This document shows, piece by piece, positions 26,622 to 35,637 of a stretch of DNA of 64,000 bases. The stretch is from positions 19,875-83,874 of the forward strand of contig NZ_NTMH01000053.1 of assembly GCF_002307475.1 (NCBI RefSeq). The letters run 5' to 3'. Source of the stretch: Pantoea allii (GTDB lineage Bacteria > Pseudomonadota > Gammaproteobacteria > Enterobacterales > Enterobacteriaceae). Position 1 is the stretch's first letter, and every line of letters begins with the position of its first letter. Both the position numbers and the translations under genes were made by a program. The notes under the pieces were generated by a model. That model was given only the letters and a program-made list of their open reading frames with translations. It was not told the origin of the DNA and made no database searches.

Positions 26622-27566
26622 ATGAACAGGCTGAACTACATCGCTAAATATGTGGAATATAACCTCAAAGTCGCGAGGTATTTCCTCATCAATGACACAC
26701 GTTTTCATACGCAACGACTGCGCACGTTGCTAAACAGAGAGCCGAATCTGATTCATCCTGTCACGCTGAATGAAAAAATGTGCTATCGACTGATTTATGA
26801 CAGGAACCCGCTTTATACGCGGCTGGCAGATAAACTCGCCGTGCGTGAATATGTGCTCAGTCGAACCGATGAACTGATGATCGCGCCGTTAATTAATACC
26901 TACAAAAACACAAGAGATATTGATTTTAACACCTTGCCAAATAGCTTCGTTATTAAGTGCAATCACGACAGTGGCAGCACGATAATTTGCAAAGATAAAG
27001 GTACGTTCAATACGCAAGCCGCGTTATTAACGCTGGATTTGGCCATGAAGAAAAATATGTATTACTGCACACGAGAATGGCAATACAAAGACATCGTGCC
27101 AACCCTTCTTTGTGAAGAATATATCGAGCTGTTCGAGGGGCGGGACAGAGGCACGACGCCTGAAATGTTGCGTATCCACTGCTTTGCGGGTTGTGCGAGT
27201 TTTATTGAAGCCGACTTCACCGATGAGCAGGGCAGGGAATATGTGAATGTCTACAACAGAAAATGGGAACTGCAGCCATTCCAGATTGAGTATCCCAACC
27301 ATCCTGCTTCGATACCGGAACCTGCGCTGTTCTATCGCGCACTCTCTGCTGCCCAGGCGCTGGCAAAAGACATTGACTACTGCAGAGTGGATATAATGCT
27401 CAAAGACGACAGCCTGTATTTCAGCGAAATAACCTTAACGCCCCAGCGCGGCAAGCTCAAAATCCTGCCTCAGGAATGGGATGCTAAGCTCGGCGCGATG
27501 TGGCAGCAGCAGGCGTACCATAAAACCCACCGATTTCCTTCCAGCCCAGCGGTGGATCTACGCTAA
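26622..27566 (+). CDS. TupA-like ATP-grasp family protein
   Basis: This 314-residue protein resembles the TupA-like ATP-grasp family, found mainly among polysaccharide- and capsule-type genes. Recognisable pieces are VTLNEKMCYRLIYDRNPLYTRLADK near the N-terminus, SFVIKCNHDSGSTIICKDK (ATP-binding strand), LLCEEYIE, and the metal-binding end YFSEITLTPQRGKLKILPQEWD. The exact reaction of the family is not settled; carboxylate-amine ligation is expected from the fold. GGAGGATGA directly precedes ATG 26622, which fixes the start against a much longer upstream frame. It converges with, and overlaps by 4 bp, the sensor kinase gene. No other polysaccharide gene is nearby. Confidence 0.78.
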   Translation: MNRLNYIAKYVEYNLKVARYFLINDTRFHTQRLRTLLNREPNLIHPVTLNEKMCYRLIYDRNPLYTRLADKLAVREYVLSRTDELMIAPLINTYKNTRDIDFNTLPNSFVIKCNHDSGSTIICKDKGTFNTQAALLTLDLAMKKNMYYCTREWQYKDIVPTLLCEEYIELFEGRDRGTTPEMLRIHCFAGCASFIEADFTDEQGREYVNVYNRKWELQPFQIEYPNHPASIPEPALFYRALSAAQALAKDIDYCRVDIMLKDDSLYFSEITLTPQRGKLKILPQEWDAKLGAMWQQQAYHKTHRFPSSPAVDLR

Positions 27567-28630
27567 AGGGCAACGGGCCAGCGCAGTAAAAACAGTGAAC
27601 CGCCCTGAGAGGAGGTCTGATAACTGATGTCGCCACCGTGGGCCTGCATAATCGCCTTCGCGACCGATAAACCCAGCCCACATCCCGCTGGGTTTATCGC
27701 CCGTCCCGCCGTGCCGCGTTGAAATGGCTCAAACATATGACGCTGGAAATCCTCGGGCACACCGGGGCCAGCATCTTCCACCTCAATAAAAAACGTGTTG
27801 TCCCGGTGTCCGCTGCGCACCCGGATGACGCCCGGCGTGGCGTAATTAAGGGCGTTATCAAATAAGATGGTCAGGCACTGAATAATCCGCAGCGGATCAC
27901 ATTGCGTAACGGCAGTATTTTGCTCAATGATCAGGTTAAATCCCTGCTCGCTAAACTGATGGCAAAACGAGGCGCTAACGTTCTCCAGCACGTCGTTAAA
28001 GGCGACGGGTTTAACATCCAGCATAAAAGAACCCCCTTCTGCCGCCCCCACGACGCGTAAATCGTCGATAAGCCGGGATAATCCCTCTGTCTGCCGCAAA
28101 AGACTTTTAAACAGCTGCGGATCGGGCTCAAATACCTCTTCTACCAGTCCCTGTAGCCTGCCGCGTAAAATCGTGACGGGCGTTCTGAGCTCATGGGCAA
28201 TTGCGGCATTCCAGGACTTGCGTTCGTTATCCAGCGTCTGCAACTTTTCTGCCATTTCGTTAAAGTCTCTGACCAGAATATTGACCTCACCAAGGCGGCT
28301 CCGACTGTTAGCGGCGCGGGCACTTAAATCCCCCTGAGAAATGCGGCGTAAACTGGTGGCAACGGAGCTGAGTGGATTCAGTATTTTGGCGGAGAGCTTA
28401 AAAGCAAAAAGTAAGGCAATCAGGAAGCTGATTACAGAACTGATCGCTATCCAGACCCAGTCAAAGACCGTCATGCTTTCACTGTTACTGGCGGATAAAC
28501 CGCCGGGGAAATTATCGATGATAAAGCTGTAGAACAGGTAGGAGCCCACCACGGCCACGATAATGATAGTAAATGTCAGAGACAGCATAAACAGGAGGAT
28601 TTGCCGACTGAGCGCTTTGTCTTTGTTCAC
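27563..28630 (-). CDS. AdeS/BaeS-like sensor histidine kinase
   Basis: This 355-residue inner-membrane kinase has two membrane helices (about residues 12-34 and 57-78) around a short periplasmic loop. A HAMP domain follows, then the phosphorylation site H146 in AIAHELRTPVTIL, and an ATPase domain with N-box FDNALNYA and G boxes DAGPGVP and GCGLGLS. The short periplasmic loop suggests sensing within the membrane. The start overlaps the response-regulator gene by 4 bp. Similarity and the nearby RND gene suggest an AdeRS-like efflux-control system. Confidence 0.9.
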   Translation of the reverse strand: MNKDKALSRQILLFMLSLTFTIIIVAVVGSYLFYSFIIDNFPGGLSASNSESMTVFDWVWIAISSVISFLIALLFAFKLSAKILNPLSSVATSLRRISQGDLSARAANSRSRLGEVNILVRDFNEMAEKLQTLDNERKSWNAAIAHELRTPVTILRGRLQGLVEEVFEPDPQLFKSLLRQTEGLSRLIDDLRVVGAAEGGSFMLDVKPVAFNDVLENVSASFCHQFSEQGFNLIIEQNTAVTQCDPLRIIQCLTILFDNALNYATPGVIRVRSGHRDNTFFIEVEDAGPGVPEDFQRHMFEPFQRGTAGRAINPAGCGLGLSVAKAIMQAHGGDISYQTSSQGGSLFLLRWPVAL

Positions 28631-29325
28631 TTCTGTTCACCCAGGCGATAGCCTATTCCACGAATACTTTCTGGCACGCCGGATAAACCACAGCTTTCAA
28701 ATTTTTTACGTAACTTGCTCATATGGCTGTCTACCGTTCTGTCGAGCGTATCGCTTTCGGGCAGGCAGGCATTAAGCAACTCTTCGCGGCTAAAGACTTT
28801 ACGGGGATATTTTGCCATGTGCGTTAGCAGCTTAAATTCTGTGGTCGTCAGAACGGGCGTAAACGTCTGTCCATCGCTGTGGATCTCAACAGAGAACTCA
28901 TCGGGATAGATGGTCATAAAGCGGGTTCTTATCAGGGTTTGTGGTGGGGCCTGCGTTTTGGCTCTGCGCAGAACGGCTTCGATGCGGGCGACCACTTCCG
29001 ACGGGTTAAAGGGCTTAACAATATAGTCATCGGCACCCAGACGAAGCCCCATCAGTTTATCGATATCCTGATCCAGCGCGGTAACCATAATCACCGGCGT
29101 GTTGCTGTCTTTACGCAAGGTGGAAAGCACGTTCCAGCCATCTATTAACGGCAGTTGAATGTCCAGCAGCACCAGGTCAGGCTGTAAGCTTTTGATTAAG
29201 GCCAGGGCGTTTTCGCCATCTGCCGCATGTACGGCTTTCATTCCGGCGCGTTTGATGTAACTGATTAAGATATCAGAAATTTCAAAGTCATCCTCTGCCA
29301 CCAGGATTAGATTATCGTTACTCAT
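28627..29325 (-). CDS. AdeR/BaeR-like OmpR-family response regulator
   Basis: This 232-residue regulator has a receiver domain (acidic pocket E11-D12, phosphorylated D55 in LLDIQLP, Lys in YIVKPF near 104). A C-terminal winged helix follows (LTTTEFKLLTHMAKYPRKVFSREELLNACLP, TVDSHMSKLRKKFE). ATG 29325 follows GAGGG and gives the usual N-terminus. It is the first gene of a two-gene unit with the kinase. The likely target is the RND pump gene, which is divergent but 1.4 kb away. Confidence 0.9.
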   Translation of the reverse strand: MSNDNLILVAEDDFEISDILISYIKRAGMKAVHAADGENALALIKSLQPDLVLLDIQLPLIDGWNVLSTLRKDSNTPVIMVTALDQDIDKLMGLRLGADDYIVKPFNPSEVVARIEAVLRRAKTQAPPQTLIRTRFMTIYPDEFSVEIHSDGQTFTPVLTTTEFKLLTHMAKYPRKVFSREELLNACLPESDTLDRTVDSHMSKLRKKFESCGLSGVPESIRGIGYRLGEQK

Positions 29326-29535
29326 AACGCCCTCAAGATGAATAAAACCTGTTGCGGATGATGAGGGCAGCACAGTCAGACATTAAGCTCGCCCTTGCAT
29401 CAGGAACATTACGCCTGTCAGTACAGGCAGACCAGCAAAAGCACCGGGCCGGGCAGCAGAATAAAACGACCTGCCTGCCATTCGCACACCGCGAGGTGAC
29501 CGGGTCGCGCGGTGATGCGGCGACGGGGAAGGCTA

Positions 29536-30075
29536 TCAGCGTCCGCACCACTCTTTCTGCAAGATGGCGAAAATCAGCGTGTTTTCATAAAGGGTTATGC
29601 CGTCATCATCAGTAAATGACACATGCTCTTTGAAACAGCCCTCCAGCCGCATTCCCAGACGCTGGCATAACTTTTGCGATCCGTCGTTATAATCCGCAAC
29701 GTAGGCGTAAATGCGCCTCACATTTTTCACCTTGAATAAGTAATTAAACAGGCAGGTTGCGGCTTCCTGAGCAAAGCCATGACCGTGATATTCAGGATTA
29801 AGATACCATCCCACGCTCATTGTCTTCGCGTCAGGCTCGTCGTCGTTAGAGGCAAAAAAATGGCCAATTAAGGCATCCGTCTGTTTCAGACACAGGGCAA
29901 ACTGCGTCGCGTCGCGGCTTCTGTTTTTTGCTTCCTGCACGGCGGCGGCAAAATCCTCCAGCTTCTCATCCAAAAAACAGGCTGGATAAGGATCGGATAA
30001 ATACGCAAACAGGCCCGCCGCATCCTGTTCCATAAATTTTCTGATGATTAACCTTTCGGATTCGGCTATTTTCAT
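29536..30075 (-). CDS. RimJ/RimL-type GNAT acetyltransferase
   Basis: This 179-residue GNAT protein opens with SERLIIRKFMEQDAAGLFAYLSDP and has the acetyl-CoA loop near EYHGHGFAQEA (about residues 95-105). It also has the YVADYNDGSQKLCQRLGMRLEG segment of the RimJ/RimL group. The substrate is unknown; members modify ribosomal proteins or small amines. It lies between the two-component genes and the RND pump, on the kinase strand, 210 bp from the regulator gene, a gap in which I see no feature. Confidence 0.85.
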   Translation of the reverse strand: MKIAESERLIIRKFMEQDAAGLFAYLSDPYPACFLDEKLEDFAAAVQEAKNRSRDATQFALCLKQTDALIGHFFASNDDEPDAKTMSVGWYLNPEYHGHGFAQEAATCLFNYLFKVKNVRRIYAYVADYNDGSQKLCQRLGMRLEGCFKEHVSFTDDDGITLYENTLIFAILQKEWCGR

Positions 30076-30321
30076 ATCAGATTTTTCCCGGTGAAATAGA
30101 CAGGAGGGTTATTTTTGTCCTGTGCTGTATTAATCTGTTTAATGAATGAATTTTGGCGTATATTACGTCCTGCGCTTTTAAGTTGTCTATCTAATATATT
30201 ACTTTATGAATAAATTTTTTTAACTTTTACGCATCCATACTCTCTCCATAAATTTTACATAATAGGTCATTGTTAACGGATTACACTCCGGAATAATGCG
30301 CATTATTAGAGAGTATGTGTG
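30076..30321. promoter_or_regulatory. AT-rich divergent regulatory region with a perfect palindrome
   Basis: This region separates the acetyltransferase gene from the rightward pump segment and is very AT-rich. It contains a perfect 16-bp palindrome, AATAATGCGCATTATT, at 30292-30307. The palindrome sits just before the ribosome site of a possible small gene and could be an operator. Confidence 0.4.
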
Positions 30322-30612
30322 ATGACGCCCCGGAATTTAATAAAATTAAACTTTTGTGTTTTATTTTTGTTACTGTTCGCCACCGGTTTAAATCCCGCAA
30401 CAGTTTTATCACAACATCCTTATATGACCGTTCAGGGGAAAAGCGTCATAGCGACGCCGTACCGCCCTGTGAAACCCCTCAGTCGTTCTGCCGGGCGTAC
30501 AGCCCAGAAAACGCTCTGGGAAGCGGTGGCTACCCATGCACTGGCCTGCCGGGGAGGCCGCGCAACCCGGCTTTTATATAAGGCTGCTCTGCGCCGACTC
30601 AGGGAGCCGTGA
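30322..30612 (+). CDS. Possible small exported protein upstream of the RND pump
   Basis: A 96-codon frame starts at ATG 30322 after AGAGAG and begins with a plausible signal sequence (NLIKLNFCVLFLLLFATGLNPATVLS). The rest is Arg/Ala-rich and low in recognisable features. Its position directly before an RND pump is where a membrane-fusion protein gene is expected. The sequence does not show the fusion-protein lipoyl or hairpin motifs, so it could be a relic, a small unrelated protein or chance. The gap 30613-30757 shows no gene. Confidence 0.25.
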   Translation: MTPRNLIKLNFCVLFLLLFATGLNPATVLSQHPYMTVQGKSVIATPYRPVKPLSRSAGRTAQKTLWEAVATHALACRGGRATRLLYKAALRRLREP

Positions 30613-30757
30613 ACGCATACAGCAGGCAAGCCAGTCACGATGATGTTGGTTTGACAGACAACGTTTTACATCAGAAATCACGCGAGGGCGCGTGAATAAC
30701 AGCACAACAGATGAGGGTTTTGGCCAGCATCTTTCTTTTGTTCAGTCAGGGTAAATC

Positions 30758-33700
30758 ATGCCTCAGTTTTTTATTAATCGACCCATCTTTGCCTGGGTAA
30801 TTGCCGTCTTTATTATCTTGTTTGGTCTGCTCTCCATTCCAAAATTGCCTGTCGCACTTTACCCCTCGGTCGCACCGCCAACCATCAGCATTAACGCTTC
30901 TTATCCAGGCTCGACGCCGGAAAGCATGAATAACAGTGTGGTGGCGCTGATTGAGCGCGAGCTTTCATCGGTTAAGCATGTGCTGTATTACGAATCGTCC
31001 AGCGATACCAGTGGCATGGCGACGATAACGGTGACCTTTGCGCCAGGCACCGATCCGGAACTGGCCCAGGTGGACGTGCAAAACCGCATCAAAGTGATTG
31101 AGTCGCGGCTACCGCAGGTCGTGCGGCAGAATGGACTGAGCGTTGAAGCCTCAGGTGCTAACTTTTTGATGATCGTCGGACTGACGTCGAAGGACGGCAA
31201 GCTTACCGAGGCCGATCTCAGCGATTATTTTTCGCGTAATATTTCAGAAGAGCTTCGCCGGGTTGAGGGCGTCGGCCGCGTTCAGCTGTTTGGTGCAGAG
31301 AAAGCGATGCGAATCTGGGTGGACCCGGTAAGGCTTAGCCAGTATCGCCTGACCATCAGCGATGTCAGTCGGGCCATTACTACCGAAAATACCCAGATTG
31401 CGCCCGGACGTACCGGCGACTCGCCAGCGGTTGCCGGTCAGCAGGTTAGCTATCCATTACTGGTTAAAGGACAGCTTGGTTCACCGCAGGAGTTCGAGAA
31501 TATCACCCTGCGCGCAAATCCGGATGGCTCACGCGTGGTGCTGAGCGATGTGGCGCGAGTGGAACTCGGCTCACAAACGTACAGTTTTGCCAGCCGTGAA
31601 AACGGACATGTTTCGACCGCCGCGGCTATCCAGCTTTCGTCCGGCGCAAATGCGGTAAAAACCGCAGAGCGGATCAAACTCCGCCTGAACGAGCTGAGGC
31701 AGGCAATGCCAGAGGGCATGGCTTACAGCATTCCTTTTGATACTACGCCGTTTGTGAAGATCTCTATCGAGAAGGTGATTCATACCTTTATAGAAGCCAT
31801 GATTCTGGTCTTCCTGGTGATGTACCTGTTCCTACAGAACGTTCGCTATACCTTTATCCCTGCCATCGTTGCGCCCATCGCCCTGCTGGGCACCTTTACC
31901 GTTATGCTGCTGGCCGGTTTCTCGGTCAACGTGTTAACCATGTTCGGTATGGTGCTGGCGATAGGGATTATCGTTGACGATGCGATAGTGGTGGTTGAAA
32001 ACGTCGAGCGAATCATGGCGGAAGAGGGGCTCGGTCCAAAAGAAGCGACGCAAAAGGCGATGAAAGAGATAACCGGTGCGGTAATCGGTATCACCCTTGT
32101 GCTGAGTGCCGTCTTCATTCCCATGGCGATGGCCAGCGGCTCCGTCGGGGCGATTTACCGGCAGTTTACGCTCTCCATGGCGGTTTCCATCTTAATCTCT
32201 GCCTTCCTGGCGCTCAGCCTGACGCCTGCGCTGTGCGCCACGTTGTTAAAATCCACTGATAAGCATGCCCATCAGAAAAGAGGCTTTTTTGGCTGGTTTA
32301 ACAATAAGTTTGCCGCCATGACTCACCTTTATGGTCGCGGCGTAAGCCGCTTGTTAAAACGGGTGGGCGGCGCACTGGGGGTTTATCTGGCCCTGTGTCT
32401 GCTGCTTGTCCTTGCGATGAAAAACCTGCCTTCTTCGTTTCTGCCGGAAGAGGACCAGGGATTCTTTATGACCTCTATTCAGCTACCGTCAGACGCTACG
32501 AGTGAGCGCACGCTAAAAGTGGTTAAAGCGTTCGAACAGCAGGTGCTTTCAAGCCCCGCTATCCAGTCAAGCATCGCGATTATGGGTTTCAGCTTTGCGG
32601 GGTCCGGCCCCAACTCCGCCATGGCCTTCACGACGTTAAAAGACTGGGGCGAACGGCAGGGGGCCACTGCCTTTTCCGAAGCCGAACGTGCTCAGAAAGT
32701 GATGTCGGCTAATCCCGACGCGGATACCTTCAACCTCATCCCGCCGGCCATTGACGGACTGGGTAATTCATCGGGTTTTACCCTTCGCCTGCAGGATCAT
32801 GCTGGTAAAGGTTATGCAGCGCTGAAACAGGCGGAAGAGCAGCTACTGGCCCTGGCGGCGAAAAGCCATGTGGTGCGGGATGTGTACGTTGACGGTTTAC
32901 CCGATGGGCAGATGATCAGGCTTAATATCGATCGGCAAAAGGCCTTTGCCATGGGGGTTTCTTTTGACGAAATCAGCCAGACGTTGTCCGGTGCGATGGG
33001 GTCGCTTTACGTTAATGATTTCCCAAACAGCGATCGTATGCAGCAGGTCATCATTCAGGCCGACGCGAAATATCGTATGCAGCTCGACGATATACTCGGA
33101 TTGTATGTCCGTAATGCGACGGGCGGGATGGTTCAGCTCTCTGAATTTGTTCATGCCGAATGGGAAACAGCACCATTGCAGTTAGTCCGTTATCAGGGCT
33201 ATCAGTCCATAAAGATAAACGGCAACCCCGCACAGGGATATTCAAGCGGCGATGCGCTTAACGAGATGAGTCGCCTGGCTAAACAGCTGCCTGAAGGATT
33301 CGCGATTGAGTGGACCGGTGGCTCGTTGCAGGAGCAGCAATCGGCTTCCGAAGCGCCGATGCTGATGGTGCTGTCCATGCTGGTGGTGTTCCTGGTGCTG
33401 GCAGCCCTTTATGAAAGCTGGTCAGTCCCGGTCTCCGTTATGCTGGTTGTGCCGCTTGGGCTGCTGGGCGCGGTCATTGCCGTCAGCCTGATGAATATGC
33501 AGAATGATGTTTTCTTCAAAGTCGGCATGATCACCATCATTGGACTGTCCGCAAAAAATGCCATTCTGATTGTCGAATTTGCTAAACAGATGCATGAAGG
33601 GGGAAAAGGGCTGGTTGAGGCAACGCTGGAAGCTTCGCGTATGCGTTTGCGACCTATCCTGATGACATCACTTGCCTTTACGTTAGGCGTAATGCCGTTG

Positions 33701-33859
33701 ATGCTGGCTAGCGGGGCCAGTGCCAGAACGCAGCAGGCGATTGGCAGCGGCGTGTTTGGCGGCATGATCAGCGGCACGCTGCTGGCAATATTCTTTGTAC
33801 CGCTGTTCTACTTTTCCGTTATGAAAGTCACAGAGAAGTTGGCGCGTAAAAGGTCTTAA
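30758..33859 (+). CDS. AdeB/AcrB-type RND multidrug efflux pump
   Basis: This 1033-residue inner-membrane proton antiporter of the HAE1 RND family exports drugs through a tripartite channel. The N-terminus (MPQFFINRPIFAWVIAVFIILFG), the VDVQNRIK pore-domain stretch and the paired Asp of helix 4 (GIIVDDAIVVVEN, about residue 405) are clear. So is the helix-10 Lys (GLSAKNAILIVEFAK). Over its length it resembles Acinetobacter AdeB particularly closely. There is no adjacent membrane-fusion gene and no outer-membrane channel gene, so it must borrow partners encoded elsewhere, or the operon is decayed. Confidence 0.92.
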   Translation: MPQFFINRPIFAWVIAVFIILFGLLSIPKLPVALYPSVAPPTISINASYPGSTPESMNNSVVALIERELSSVKHVLYYESSSDTSGMATITVTFAPGTDPELAQVDVQNRIKVIESRLPQVVRQNGLSVEASGANFLMIVGLTSKDGKLTEADLSDYFSRNISEELRRVEGVGRVQLFGAEKAMRIWVDPVRLSQYRLTISDVSRAITTENTQIAPGRTGDSPAVAGQQVSYPLLVKGQLGSPQEFENITLRANPDGSRVVLSDVARVELGSQTYSFASRENGHVSTAAAIQLSSGANAVKTAERIKLRLNELRQAMPEGMAYSIPFDTTPFVKISIEKVIHTFIEAMILVFLVMYLFLQNVRYTFIPAIVAPIALLGTFTVMLLAGFSVNVLTMFGMVLAIGIIVDDAIVVVENVERIMAEEGLGPKEATQKAMKEITGAVIGITLVLSAVFIPMAMASGSVGAIYRQFTLSMAVSILISAFLALSLTPALCATLLKSTDKHAHQKRGFFGWFNNKFAAMTHLYGRGVSRLLKRVGGALGVYLALCLLLVLAMKNLPSSFLPEEDQGFFMTSIQLPSDATSERTLKVVKAFEQQVLSSPAIQSSIAIMGFSFAGSGPNSAMAFTTLKDWGERQGATAFSEAERAQKVMSANPDADTFNLIPPAIDGLGNSSGFTLRLQDHAGKGYAALKQAEEQLLALAAKSHVVRDVYVDGLPDGQMIRLNIDRQKAFAMGVSFDEISQTLSGAMGSLYVNDFPNSDRMQQVIIQADAKYRMQLDDILGLYVRNATGGMVQLSEFVHAEWETAPLQLVRYQGYQSIKINGNPAQGYSSGDALNEMSRLAKQLPEGFAIEWTGGSLQEQQSASEAPMLMVLSMLVVFLVLAALYESWSVPVSVMLVVPLGLLGAVIAVSLMNMQNDVFFKVGMITIIGLSAKNAILIVEFAKQMHEGGKGLVEATLEASRMRLRPILMTSLAFTLGVMPLMLASGASARTQQAIGSGVFGGMISGTLLAIFFVPLFYFSVMKVTEKLARKRS

Positions 33860-34490
33860 CAGTCCTTGAAAAACGGACGTGATGGCAAGCCTGAACCCGG
33901 TATGCTGTCGCGTCCTTTCCGTCTGCATCGCTGCCAGGCCTGCCATAAAAGTATAAAAACCGTTCAAGAGCCTCATGCTATACGGCGCGGCCTGTCCGGT
34001 GGGCTGTGGTGATATGGATTACCACGATTGGCGGCGTGCGTTCATGAAGGCGGACGCCCCATCGCTAAAACGGGCATAGTGTCCGGTCAGTCACCAACGT
34101 CACCAATGTCACCAAAATGCAGGTTGTGCCTGGGTGGCGATTTCAGCCGCTAAAAGCAGATGACGTAGCTCATCTACAATCAGGGCAGGCCGTGTCTGGG
34201 GAATAAAGCTGCAGGCGCAGAGAGTGCGCATAAATGCTGGCGGGCCGCCACAAATACGCTTTGCCGCCTGAAGACGAGGCGAAATGCAAAGGGACGCTTA
34301 ACTGGCCGACGATGTCAGGCGCGCGGGTCGCTCAGGATACATGGCAATGCCGCCCGACCCTTTCTTGCACCGCGTGCAATGGCAGGCAGACATATCCAGC
34401 CTGTCGGCCTGCAGGAGAAACTGACACTTTCCACACAGGCAATGTCCGCTAAACCTTTGCAGGGCTTTCCTCTTTCACCTGAGTGAATAC
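33860..34490. other. Gene-poor stretch after the RND gene
   Basis: About 630 bp without a supportable gene. It contains three tandem copies of GTCACCAAN (34090-34116) and several short frames on both strands that lack ribosome sites. The base composition stays GC-rich, so this may be decayed coding DNA, but I recognise no protein in it. Confidence 0.45.
34090..34116 (+). repeat. Three tandem 9-bp repeats
   Basis: GTCACCAAC, GTCACCAAT and GTCACCAAA stand head to tail, differing only in the last base. They lie in the non-coding stretch between the RND gene and the porin. Confidence 0.7.
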
Positions 34491-34493
34491 AAA

Positions 34494-34519
34494 AAAGCCA
34501 GCCCACAAGAGCTGGCTTT
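34494..34519 (-). terminator. Intrinsic terminator after the porin gene
   Basis: On the minus strand an AGCCAGC/GCTGGCT stem with an 8-base loop is followed by TTTTTT. It lies 18 bp after the porin stop and is a strong terminator. Confidence 0.85.
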
Positions 34520-34536
34520 GTATGAGTAAGGTCTTA

Positions 34537-35637
34537 TCAGAACTGATAAACCAGACCTACAGCAACGATATCATCCGTGGAGATACCGGCTGCTTTGGTG
34601 AAGTCATTGTCATCCAGCAGGTTGATTTTATAATCGACAATCGCTGACATGTTTTTGTTGAAGTAATAGGCCGCGCCCACGCCCACGTATTTCACCAGAT
34701 CCTGGTCGCCAAAATTGCCTTCAATATCTTTGCCTTTGGACTGCAGGTAAGCAAGGGTTGGACGCAGGCCAAAGTCGAACTGGTACTGCGCGACCATTTC
34801 GAAATTTTGCGCTTTGTTAGCGAAACCGATGGCACCATTACCGATGCGGGTGGCGTTATAGGTCTGAGTGAACTGCGCTGCCAGGTAAATATTATTGGCA
34901 TCATATTTCAAACCGCCGGTATAGGTTTCGGCATTATCACCTTCACCCAGTGCCAGACCATTTTGGTCCAGAGTACGTTTGGAGTGAGAATAGGCCAGAC
35001 CTGCGCTGATACCGTCCCAGAAGGTATAAGTTACAGCCGCACCGTAGCCATCACCATTTTGCTTCTGAGCATTACGCCCGTTATTGGTGGCGCCTTCTCC
35101 GTTATTGCCCCCGTTTCTACCCTGATACTGCAAGGCAAAGTTCAGGCCGTCAACCTGACCGAAGAAGTCGGTGTTACGGTAGGTCGCCAGGCCGTTGGCA
35201 CGCTGCTGCATAAAGTTATCAGAACCGTAAGTGTCGCCGCCAAACTCAGGTAACACATCGGTCCATGAGGTCACATCGTAAACCACACCGTAATTACGGC
35301 CATAGTTAAACGAGCCATAGTCACCGTATTTCAGACCTGCAAAGCCCAGGCGGGTCCATGACTGATCGTTGTCACTTTCCGTTTTATTAGCCTGCATATT
35401 GTATTCCCACTGACCAAACCCAGTCAGTTGATCGGTAATCTGCGTCTCGCCTTTAATGCCCAGACGAGCATAGGACTGATCACCATCTTCACCTTTGTCA
35501 TCTGAGAAATAATGTAAGCCCTGTACTTTGCCGTACAGATCAAGTTTGTTTCCATCTTTGTTATAAACTTCAGCAGCATTTGTTGTACCTGCTGCTAACA
35601 ATGTAGTTACTGCCACTGCAACTAATTTAAGTTTCAT
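34537..35637 (-). CDS. OmpC/OmpF-family general porin
   Basis: This 366-residue outer-membrane porin forms trimeric 16-strand barrels for small hydrophilic solutes. The signal peptide is MKLKLVAVAVTTLLAAGTTNA, and the mature protein starts AEVYNKDGNKLDLYGKV. The constriction-loop motif PEFGGDTYG and the C-terminal QF (GLVYQF) needed for Bam-dependent assembly are present. It is closer to OmpC than OmpF in loop 3 and length. No neighbour marks it as the ompC locus of E. coli, so it may be a paralogue; I leave the symbol empty. Regulation by OmpR is likely for the family, but I could not place OmpR boxes. Confidence 0.9.
   Translation of the reverse strand: MKLKLVAVAVTTLLAAGTTNAAEVYNKDGNKLDLYGKVQGLHYFSDDKGEDGDQSYARLGIKGETQITDQLTGFGQWEYNMQANKTESDNDQSWTRLGFAGLKYGDYGSFNYGRNYGVVYDVTSWTDVLPEFGGDTYGSDNFMQQRANGLATYRNTDFFGQVDGLNFALQYQGRNGGNNGEGATNNGRNAQKQNGDGYGAAVTYTFWDGISAGLAYSHSKRTLDQNGLALGEGDNAETYTGGLKYDANNIYLAAQFTQTYNATRIGNGAIGFANKAQNFEMVAQYQFDFGLRPTLAYLQSKGKDIEGNFGDQDLVKYVGVGAAYYFNKNMSAIVDYKINLLDDNDFTKAAGISTDDIVAVGLVYQF

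Noticed and set aside
34234..34452. A 72-codon Cys-containing frame between the RND pump and the porin
   Set aside because: No ribosome site; composition looks like translated non-coding GC-rich DNA; a minus-strand frame overlaps it equally well.
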